Shown piece after piece: positions 1-5,298 of a stretch of 7,157 nucleotides of DNA; position 1 is the first letter of the stretch, and every line of letters starts with the position of its first letter. Position numbers and translations under genes: made by a program. This DNA comes from an uncultured Clostridia bacterium (GTDB lineage Bacteria; Bacillota; Clostridia; RGIG6154), in contig CAKSHV010000071.1 of the NCBI GenBank assembly GCA_934457515.1, positions 1-7,157 of the forward strand, read 5' to 3'. The notes under the pieces were generated by a model that did not search any database, was not told where the DNA came from, and saw only the letters and a list, made by a program, of their open reading frames with translations.

Positions 1-1140
1 ACCTGCAACAGGCGCCTGAATCACGCCGCCGAAATATTTGTTGTTCATGGCAACCGTGCGGTTTACAAGATTGCCCAAAACATTGGCAAGCTCGGAATTA
101 AAGCGGGAAATAATCATATCATAGGTAATATTTCCGTCATTGGCATAGGGCATTTCGTGCAACAGATAATAGCGAACGGCGTCAACGCCGAAGAACTCTA
201 CCAAATCGTCGGCATAAATCACATTGCCCTTGGATTTGCTCATTTTATCGTTGGCAAACAGCAGCCACGGATGGCCTAAAACCTGCTTGGGCAGCGGAAG
301 CCCCAACGCCATCAGCATAATCGGCCAGTAAATGGTGTGGAATCGCAAAATGTCTTTGCCGATAACATGCAAATCCGCCGGCCAGTATTTTTTAAAGGTT
401 TCGGATTCACTGTCGGGTGAATAGCCGAGCGCCGTGATGTAGTTTGAAAGTGCGTCTATCCAAACATATATGACATGCTTATCGTCAAACTCAACCGGAA
501 CGCCCCATGTAAACGATGTTCTGGACACGCACAGGTCTTGAAGTCCCGGTTTTAAGAAGTTGTTGACCATTTCTCTTTTGCGCGATTCGGGCTGAATAAA
601 TTCGGGGTGCGACTCGATGTATTCCATAAGCCGATCCTGATACTTGCTCATTTTGAAGAAATAAGCCTCTTCCTTTGCGGGTTTCACTTCTCTGCCGCAG
701 TCGGGGCATTTTCCGTCTTTCAACTGACTTTCGGTGAAAAATGTTTCACAGGGCACGCAGTACAAGCCCTCATACTCGCCCTTGTAAATATCGCCCTGGT
801 CATAGAATTTTTTAAAAATCTTCTGCACGGCACGGACATGGTCCTCGTCGGTGGTGCGTATAAATTTATCATACGTTGTGTTCATCAAATCCCAGATTTT
901 GCGGATTTCGCCCGCAACGCCGTCTACATACGCTTTCGGCGTGATGCCTGCCTCTTCCGCAATCTCCTGAATTTTAATGCCGTGCTCGTCGGTGCCTGTC
1001 AAGAAAAACACGTCATAGCCTTTTTGGCGTTTATAGCGCGCAATCGCATCGGTTAAAACCACCTCGTAGGTATTGCCGACATGCGGCTTGCGGGAGGTGT
1101 ACGCAATGGCGGTGGTTATATAAAATTTTTCGCCTTTCAT
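1..1140 (-). CDS. metG: Methionine--tRNA ligase (MetRS), N-terminal 380 residues, cut by the window edge
   Basis: Cytoplasmic class I synthetase that charges tRNA-Met with methionine, for both initiator and elongator tRNA. The frame is open from ATG at 1138-1140 to base 1, giving 380 codons. Visible motifs are the HIGH-type signature PHVGN at residues 19-23, a zinc knuckle with four cysteines at 128, 131, 145 and 148 (CVPC...CPDC), the substrate-pocket stretch YVWIDALSNY at 225-234, and KMSKS at 299-303. The four-cysteine single knuckle resembles the Bacillus/Thermus form of the enzyme. The anticodon-binding domain and any C-terminal tRNA-binding domain lie outside the window. The start is supported by AGGA at 1147-1150, six bases before ATG. 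It follows glnS by 67 nt on the same strand with no terminator between them, so it is probably the third gene of the gltX operon. Nothing in the visible part looks damaged. Confidence 0.97.
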   Translation of the reverse strand, partial: MKGEKFYITTAIAYTSRKPHVGNTYEVVLTDAIARYKRQKGYDVFFLTGTDEHGIKIQEIAEEAGITPKAYVDGVAGEIRKIWDLMNTTYDKFIRTTDEDHVRAVQKIFKKFYDQGDIYKGEYEGLYCVPCETFFTESQLKDGKCPDCGREVKPAKEEAYFFKMSKYQDRLMEYIESHPEFIQPESRKREMVNNFLKPGLQDLCVSRTSFTWGVPVEFDDKHVIYVWIDALSNYITALGYSPDSESETFKKYWPADLHVIGKDILRFHTIYWPIMLMALGLPLPKQVLGHPWLLFANDKMSKSKGNVIYADDLVEFFGVDAVRYYLLHEMPYANDGNITYDMIISRFNSELANVLGNLVNRTVAMNNKYFGGVIQAPVAG

Positions 1141-1159
1141 TTTGTTTCCTGCCTTTCTT

Positions 1160-1177
1160 CCCGCCGTGATCGGCGGG
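1160..1177 (-). other. GC-rich stem-loop just upstream of metG
   Basis: CCCGCCG (1160-1166) pairs perfectly with CGGCGGG (1171-1177) around a four-base loop, giving seven GC pairs. On the transcribed minus strand it ends 19 bases before the metG ATG, and the following bases are AAGAAAGG, not a T-run, so it is not an intrinsic terminator for the operon. It does not cover the metG ribosome binding site. It could be an mRNA processing or stability element between glnS and metG. That role is inferred. Confidence 0.55.
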
Positions 1178-1181
1178 CAAG

Positions 1182-1187
1182 ATTATA
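1182..1187 (-). promoter_or_regulatory. Possible internal -10 box for metG
   Basis: The minus strand carries a perfect TATAAT here, about 40 bases before the metG start. Seventeen bases upstream the hexamer is TAAGCG, a poor -35, and there is no extended TGn. A secondary promoter inside the operon is possible. The local A/T richness makes a chance match just as likely. Transcription from it would start inside or beside the stem-loop at 1160-1177. Confidence 0.2.
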
Positions 1188-1207
1188 TTTTTCGGTTTTT
1201 TTGCCGC

Positions 1208-2863
1208 TTATTTTACATTAAACGAATCCTTAAGGGTTACGGTTAAATTAAACACCGGTTTTTCGGGGGTGGAATATTTGTCAACCGTGAAATAGCCGTT
1301 TCGCATGAACTGGAACGTGGTGCCCGGTGCGGCATTTGACAAATCCGCGTCCATTTTGCAGTCTTTCAAAACCGTTAAGGAATTCGGATTTAAATTTTCC
1401 ATAATGTCGGTTTCGCCGTCCTCGCCCGAGGGGTTGGAGGTTAAAAACAGGCGTTCGTACATGTTTACATCAGCGCTTAAAGCATTGTTTGCGTCCACCC
1501 ACTGAATGGTGCCCTTTACTTTTCTGCCGTCCGGCGAATTGCCGCCTTTGCTTGCCGGGTCGTAGGTGCAAATCAGCTCGGTAACGTTTCCGTCCCCGTC
1601 TTTTACGATTTCTTTTACCTTAATGAAGTATGCGCCCTTTAAGCGAACCTCGTTGTCGGGCGTTAAACGCTTATAGCCTTTTACGGGCACTTCCATAAAG
1701 TCGTCCTGCTCGATATACAAATCCTTGGAAAACGAAATTTGTTTTTTGCCCGCGCTTTCGTCGTTCGGGTTAATATCCACTTCAAGCATTTCGGACGCGC
1801 CGTCCGGATAGTTGTCAATAGTTACCTTCAAGGGGTGGAAAACCGCCATGGCACGCGGCGCGTGCTGATTTAAATTCTCGCGCACGCAAGCCTCGAGCAA
1901 TGAAAAGTCCACAACCGAATAGGCCTTCGAAACGCCCACGCGGTTTACAAAATCAACCAGTGCTTCTGCAGGATAGCCGCGTCTTCTCATGCCGCAAATG
2001 GTAGACATTCTCGGGTCGTCCCAACCGTCCACAATGCCGTCTTTTACAAGCTTTAAGCACTTTCTTTTGCTGGTTAACGTGTAGTTTAAGTTCAGACGCG
2101 CAAATTCAATCTGGCGCGACGGATGTTCAAATTCGCATTCTTTCAAAACCCAGTCATACAGCGGGCGGTGGTCTTCAAACTCCAAAGAGCAAAGAGAGTG
2201 GGTAACCCCCTCCGCCGCATCCGAAATGGGGTGCGCAAAATCATACATGGGATACACACACCATTTGTCGCCCGTGCGGTGGTGGTGCGCTTTCAAAACG
2301 CGGTAAATAATCGGGTCGCGCATGTTTAAATTGCCAGACGCCATGTCGATTTTGGCGCGCAAAACCTTAGAACCCGTTTCAAATTCGCCGTCCGTCATGC
2401 GCTGAAACAAGTTTAGGTTTTCCTCCACACTTCTGTTGCGGTAGGGGCTTTCAATGCCGGGCTTGTACAGCGTTCCGCGGTATTCGCGCATCTGTTCGGG
2501 CGTTAAATCGCACACATATGCCTTGCCTTTTTTGATAAGCTTTATCGCGCAGTCGTAAATCACCGGGAAGTAGTCGGACGCGAAAAGCACCTTGTCCCAC
2601 TTAAAGCCCAGCCATTCAATGTCTTCTTTAATCGAGTCCACATACTCCACATCTTCTTTGGTGGGGTTTGTGTCGTCCAAACGCAGATTGCAGGTTCCGC
2701 CGTATTTTTTTGCCATGGAAAAGTCGATATTAATCGCCTTCACGTGACCGATGTGCAGATAGCCGTTCGGCTCGGGCGGGAAACGGGTTTGCACGCGGTC
2801 GTACACGCCCTCTTTCAAATCCTCGTCAATCGCCTCTATAATAAAATTCGTCATTTCTTCCAT
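1208..2863 (-). CDS. glnS: Glutamine--tRNA ligase (GlnRS)
   Basis: Class Ib synthetase that attaches glutamine directly to tRNA-Gln in the cytoplasm. The 551-residue length matches the bacterial family (about 550). The N-terminal Rossmann catalytic domain has PPEPNGYLHIGH at 29-40 (HIGH at 37-40), LRLDDTNP at 60-67, and the KMSKS-equivalent loop LTSKRK at 263-268, where GlnRS of E. coli type has VMSKRK. GWDDPRM (280-286) and RRRGYPAEAL (293-302), which follow that loop in GlnRS, make the call GlnRS rather than GluRS. The C-terminal half from about 340 matches the two beta-barrel anticodon-binding domains (PLKVTIDNY; KGTIQWV near 450). ATG at 2863 is preferred because GGAAGAG at 2872-2878 lies eight bases upstream. 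The next in-frame ATG, at 2854, has poorer spacing. It sits 29 nt after gltX and is surely cotranscribed with it. The gene is intact and ends in TAA. Confidence 0.97.
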   Translation of the reverse strand: MEEMTNFIIEAIDEDLKEGVYDRVQTRFPPEPNGYLHIGHVKAINIDFSMAKKYGGTCNLRLDDTNPTKEDVEYVDSIKEDIEWLGFKWDKVLFASDYFPVIYDCAIKLIKKGKAYVCDLTPEQMREYRGTLYKPGIESPYRNRSVEENLNLFQRMTDGEFETGSKVLRAKIDMASGNLNMRDPIIYRVLKAHHHRTGDKWCVYPMYDFAHPISDAAEGVTHSLCSLEFEDHRPLYDWVLKECEFEHPSRQIEFARLNLNYTLTSKRKCLKLVKDGIVDGWDDPRMSTICGMRRRGYPAEALVDFVNRVGVSKAYSVVDFSLLEACVRENLNQHAPRAMAVFHPLKVTIDNYPDGASEMLEVDINPNDESAGKKQISFSKDLYIEQDDFMEVPVKGYKRLTPDNEVRLKGAYFIKVKEIVKDGDGNVTELICTYDPASKGGNSPDGRKVKGTIQWVDANNALSADVNMYERLFLTSNPSGEDGETDIMENLNPNSLTVLKDCKMDADLSNAAPGTTFQFMRNGYFTVDKYSTPEKPVFNLTVTLKDSFNVK

Positions 2864-2892
2864 TTTTCAAACTCTTCCTTTCCGTGCCGTTA

Positions 2893-4545
2893 TTATGCAA
2901 GGCTTTCCGCAAACATTTTGATGCGGCGTTTAACCTCGTCCTTGCCGAGCGCCTTTAAAATGCCGTGCAGGTCAGGGCTTTTCATTCTGCCGGTTACCGC
3001 CACACGGATAACCGAGCTGATGTCGCCCACGTGCCCTTTAAACGCCTCGGGATTTTTCTTATATTCTTTCACCTCGCGGGCAAAACCAACCTCTTCTGCC
3101 AAATCTTTCATGGCATTAAACCACTCGTTTTTATCTAAATCCGGGTCATACAAATCCGCATACTGCTCTGCAATGCGTTTCATGTCCGTCTTGTCCAAAT
3201 TCTGCGGCAGTTCGTACTCGGGCTTAAACAGCTCGGGGAACATGTAGGAAAACGCGCCTTTCACTTCGCTCCACTTGCCGATGTCTTTTCGGGGTTTGTC
3301 GGGGTTTCGGTCAAATGAAAACAGCGTTTCGGTGTATTTCATATCGCGCGAAAGCAGACCGTATAACTCTTCGTCAAATTCTTTCGCCCAGGCAGTTGCC
3401 TCGGCTGCCACACGCTCCGCCGTCCACGACGCAATCACGTTTTTGCAGATGTCATGCAGCTTTACCAAATCAAACAGACAGCCGGACTTGCTCATTTTGT
3501 TCATGGCAAGGGGAAAATCCTGCCAGGGTGCTTTGGGGTTCTGCCGTCTGAAATCTTCAAAATTGGAGTTTGCAAGATTTAACAGATATTCGGTCACGCC
3601 GTCTGTGGGATAGCCCTCCGCGCTGTAGTATGTCACCGAAGCCTCGGGGTCTTTGCGCTTGGAAATTTTGCGTTTTCCTCCGTTTTCCTCTTTCATAATC
3701 GGCGCAATATGCGCATATTTCGGGGGCTTTAAGCCCATGCAGTAAAACAGCTGCAAATGAATCGGAACGGAGGAAATCCACTCGTCGCCGCGGATTACGT
3801 GGGTTGTGCCCATGAGGGTATCGTCCACCGCGTGCGCAAAATGATAGGTCGGAATCCCGTCCGTTTTCAAAAGCACCACATCCACAATGTTTTCGGGCAT
3901 TTCGATGGTGCCGCGGATGCCGTCCTTAAACGAAATGCGCTTGTCTGCGCTGCCGGGCGATTTTAAGCGCAGCACATAGGGCATGCCCGCCTTAATCTTT
4001 TCTTCAATTTGTTCAAAATTTAAATTACGGCATGCAGCATATTTCCCGTAGTAGCCGGGAAGCTCCTTTTCTGCCTCCTGCTTTTCACGGATTGCCGAAA
4101 TTTCTTCTTCGGTGCAAAAACAGGGATATGCCAAACCTTTTAAAACCAAATCTTTGGCAAATGCCTGATAGATTTCGGCGCGGGCGGACTGCAAATAGGT
4201 GCCGTAGTTGCCGACCTGTTTGTCTTTTGTAACAAACCCCTCGTCCGGCACAATACCGAAATGCTTTAAACCGTCTATAATACCGCTTACGCCGTCTTTC
4301 ACCTCGCGTTTTTTGTCGGTGTCTTCAATGCGCAGCATGAAAACGCCACCGCTTTGGTGTGCCATTCGCTCGGATATGAGCGCAGCGAACAGACCGCCGA
4401 TGTGCAGAAATCCTGTGGGCGACGGGGCAAAACGCGTTACCTTTGCCCCCTCGGGCAGACTGCGTTTCGGATACATTTCAAAATAGTCCTGCGGTGTTTT
4501 TTGAATGTGCGGGAACAAAAGCTCTCCCAGCTTCGTATAATCCAT
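2893..4545 (-). CDS. gltX: Glutamate--tRNA ligase (GluRS), N-terminally extended clostridial-type form
   Basis: Class Ib synthetase that charges tRNA-Glu, which is needed for translation and, where the C5 pathway exists, for tetrapyrrole synthesis. The protein has 550 residues, longer than the usual 470-500. About 36 residues precede the first catalytic strand, and RFAPSPTGFLHIGG follows at 38-51 (HIGH-type HIGG at 48-51). RIEDTD is at 72-77. The catalytic KMSKS-type loop is KISKR at 293-297, followed by KDPEASV. CFC at 142-144 and C172 could be three ligands of a GluRS zinc site, but the usual histidine after the last cysteine is N174, so zinc binding is doubtful. A literal KMSKS at 350-354 belongs to the conserved C-terminal stretch KMSKSGCLFDLVKL and is not the catalytic loop. 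ATG at 4545 has AGGAG at 4553-4557 with a seven-base gap. It is the first gene of the gltX-glnS-metG unit and ends with tandem TAA stops. With GlnRS next door it is probably specific for tRNA-Glu, which is an inference. Confidence 0.96.
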   Translation of the reverse strand: MDYTKLGELLFPHIQKTPQDYFEMYPKRSLPEGAKVTRFAPSPTGFLHIGGLFAALISERMAHQSGGVFMLRIEDTDKKREVKDGVSGIIDGLKHFGIVPDEGFVTKDKQVGNYGTYLQSARAEIYQAFAKDLVLKGLAYPCFCTEEEISAIREKQEAEKELPGYYGKYAACRNLNFEQIEEKIKAGMPYVLRLKSPGSADKRISFKDGIRGTIEMPENIVDVVLLKTDGIPTYHFAHAVDDTLMGTTHVIRGDEWISSVPIHLQLFYCMGLKPPKYAHIAPIMKEENGGKRKISKRKDPEASVTYYSAEGYPTDGVTEYLLNLANSNFEDFRRQNPKAPWQDFPLAMNKMSKSGCLFDLVKLHDICKNVIASWTAERVAAEATAWAKEFDEELYGLLSRDMKYTETLFSFDRNPDKPRKDIGKWSEVKGAFSYMFPELFKPEYELPQNLDKTDMKRIAEQYADLYDPDLDKNEWFNAMKDLAEEVGFAREVKEYKKNPEAFKGHVGDISSVIRVAVTGRMKSPDLHGILKALGKDEVKRRIKMFAESLA

Positions 4546-4575
4546 GTTTTTTCTCCTTTAATTGCACGCTTTTTT

Positions 4576-4595
4576 GTTTTGGACTTAACCAAAAC
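4576..4595 (-). other. Small hairpin in the gltX 5' leader
   Basis: GTTTTGG (4576-4582) and CCAAAAC (4589-4595) are exact complements around a six-base loop. The hairpin lies in the roughly 67-base leader expected from the promoter at 4619-4647, about 30 bases ahead of the gltX ATG. On the transcript it is followed by A residues, not U, so it is not a terminator. It may only stabilise the leader. Confidence 0.4.
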
Positions 4596-4618
4596 CATAT
4601 AAAAACCCATTATTGTTT

Positions 4619-4647
4619 ATTGTAACATATTTTTCCGAATATTTCAA
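4619..4647 (-). promoter_or_regulatory. Vegetative promoter of the gltX-glnS-metG operon
   Basis: On the minus strand a -35 box TTGAAA (4642-4647) and a -10 box TACAAT (4619-4624) are separated by exactly 17 bases. Each differs from the sigma-A consensus at one base. Transcription should start near 4612, leaving a leader of about 67 bases. That is far too short for a T-box, and no T-box sequence is visible, so tRNA-dependent antitermination is not supported here. Confidence 0.8.
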
Positions 4648-4659
4648 GTATATATACTT
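4646..4659. promoter_or_regulatory. Perfect 14-bp palindrome touching the gltX -35 box
   Basis: AAGTATATATACTT is fully self-complementary and overlaps the upstream edge of the -35 hexamer by two bases, a common position for a repressor operator. The sequence is A/T-rich, so chance is a real alternative. A shorter palindrome with the same outer half-site occurs at 6690-6699. Confidence 0.35.
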
Positions 4660-4700
4660 TCTTTTTCATTGGTTTTGCCTTTTTTATTAAATTAGGGAAT

Positions 4701-4758
4701 GTAAAAATTGCCCGGAATGCAAAAAGGCAATTTAAGAATAGCATAGTTTTGCTGTAAA
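4701..4758 (+). repeat. Degenerate 58-nt direct repeat, copy 1
   Basis: It aligns without gaps to 5193-5250 with 44 of 58 positions identical by my count. The best conserved parts are GTAAAAA, TGCCCGGAAYGCAAAA (one base of which varies in this copy) and TTAAGAAT. This copy also holds an internal inverted repeat, AAATTGCC (4705-4712) with GGCAATTT (4726-4733). The strand label is arbitrary, since both copies have the same orientation. It marks the gltX-side edge of the repeat mosaic. Confidence 0.65.
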
Positions 4759-4776
4759 ACCAAGGCGAAATTATAG

Positions 4777-4806
4777 TAGAAAAATCTCATATATTCGATT
4801 TTTCTA
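4777..4806. other. A/T-rich stem-loop inside the repeat mosaic
   Basis: TAGAAAAATC (4777-4786) and GATTTTTCTA (4797-4806) form a perfect ten-pair stem with a ten-base loop. It has few GC pairs and no separate T-run, so it is a poor terminator candidate. It is more likely part of the non-coding element. No gene is anchored to it. Confidence 0.45.
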
Positions 4807-4812
4807 ATTTAA

Positions 4813-4890
4813 ATGCCTTTTGCTGCGAACAAACTTCACCTCTCGGAGTATATGCATACGCCTTCGGGCAGGGGCATAAGCAGACGGAAC
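4813..4890. repeat. Left partners of two inverted repeats
   Basis: ATGCCTTTTGCT (4813-4824) is the exact reverse complement of 5112-5123. The 19-mer at 4872-4890 (GGGCATAAGCAGACGGAAC) is the reverse complement of 5129-5147 with one mismatch. Between them is a near-palindrome at 4845-4862 (GGAGTATATGCATACGCC). Because both pairs occur in the same order on the two sides, they cannot nest as one long hairpin. This suggests fusion or rearrangement of repeat units. Confidence 0.6.
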
Positions 4891-5058
4891 GCAACATGGT
4901 TTAAAAAGGAAAATTTCGCATAATGCTGCAGAAAATCCTGCAAACATACGCCAGTATTGTTTTTGAATTTTCTTTGCCTTATATCTAAATTTTCTCTTTT
5001 TAAACTCTCTGACCTTTTGCTCAGAAAAATTATTTGGATATTTAATGCGGAGGACGAA

Positions 5059-5077
5059 GATAGGCTTGCCGCCTATC
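5059..5077. other. Stem-loop in the middle of the mosaic
   Basis: GATAGGC (5059-5065) and GCCTATC (5071-5077) are exact complements around a five-base loop. GGACGA flanks the structure closely on both sides in direct orientation. No T-run follows on either strand, so it is not a terminator. It fits the general pattern of a structured non-coding repeat. Confidence 0.4.
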
Positions 5078-5111
5078 AAGGACGACAAGTTAAAAAGACT
5101 TTAATTTTTCA

Positions 5112-5147
5112 AGCAAAAGGCATATTGAGTTCCGTCTGTTTATGCCC
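5112..5147. repeat. Right partners of two inverted repeats
   Basis: AGCAAAAGGCAT (5112-5123) and the 19-mer at 5129-5147 are only five bases apart here, while their left partners are 47 bases apart. The match to the left 19-mer is 18 of 19 bases on the opposite strand. Chance agreement of both blocks within a few hundred bases is unlikely even in A/T-rich DNA. Confidence 0.6.
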
Positions 5148-5192
5148 TAGGTTTGTCCGTTCTGAACATTTTTTCCTATTCCCTCCAAAAAC

Positions 5193-5250
5193 GTAAAAAA
5201 TGCCCGGAACGCAAAATCGTAAATTAAGAATGGCACGAATTCGCCGCAAA
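5193..5250 (+). repeat. Degenerate 58-nt direct repeat, copy 2
   Basis: This is the second copy of the repeat at 4701-4758, in the same orientation. Here GCAAAATCGT (5211-5220) can pair with ACGAATTCGC (5235-5244) at eight of ten positions, so this copy also folds, but with different arms from copy 1. It ends eight bases before the transporter terminator and marks the other edge of the mosaic. Confidence 0.65.
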
Positions 5251-5257
5251 CATAATC

Positions 5258-5288
5258 AAAAAATCCCTGCCTTTCGGCAGGGATTTTT
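5258..5288 (-). terminator. Rho-independent terminator of the AI-2E family gene
   Basis: On the transcribed strand AAAAATCCCTGCC and GGCAGGGATTTTT form a perfect 13-pair stem closed by a GAAA tetraloop, followed by TTTTT plus one more T. It begins about ten bases after the gene's stop codon. The symmetric A and T tracts would let it also stop transcription arriving from the other side. It separates the transporter from the gltX operon. Confidence 0.92.
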
Positions 5289-5298
5289 GTCGTTTTAT

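Larger units (their letters stand above)
4546..5298. other. 753-base intergenic region without a convincing gene
   Basis: It lies between the start of gltX and the stop of the AI-2E family gene. The gltX-proximal third (4546-4700) is very A/T-rich and holds the ribosome binding site, leader hairpin, promoter and palindrome. The stretch 4701-5250 is built of degenerate repeats and stem-loops. The last 40 bases are the transporter terminator and a short trailer. Open frames here are short and start without ribosome binding sites, or are only nine codons long. There is no tRNA, CRISPR array or T-box leader. Confidence 0.75.

Noticed and set aside
607..1056. 149-codon frame on the plus strand
   Set aside because: It is antisense to metG, whose motifs are unmistakable. 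It reads as a shadow frame with no ribosome binding site of its own that I trust.
2744..3247. 167-codon plus-strand frame
   Set aside because: It is antisense to the glnS start and the gltX end. Both of those are conserved genes in the other direction.
4777..4806. Stem-loop as a second terminator
   Set aside because: The stem has few GC pairs and no distinct T-run, and no gene ends nearby. The terminator at 5258-5288 already serves the only upstream gene.
4880..4935. Possible third copy of the 58-nt repeat
   Set aside because: Only the decamer CGGAACGCAA at 4885-4894 is shared convincingly. Beyond it the alignment falls to background without gaps.
4804..5088. 94-codon minus-strand frame with a basic, lysine/arginine-rich product
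   Set aside because: It starts with TTG and has no ribosome binding site. It runs through both inverted repeats and two stem-loops, and its codon use (AGA, mixed A/T endings) differs from the neighbouring genes. It is best explained as a chance frame in repeat DNA.
4957..5196. 79-codon plus-strand frame in the intergenic region
   Set aside because: There is no ribosome binding site, it overlaps the mosaic, and it shows no recognisable domain.
4546..5258. T-box or other known riboswitch upstream of gltX
   Set aside because: I could not find the T-box core sequence or a matching antiterminator on the minus strand, and the promoter sits too close to gltX to leave room for one.
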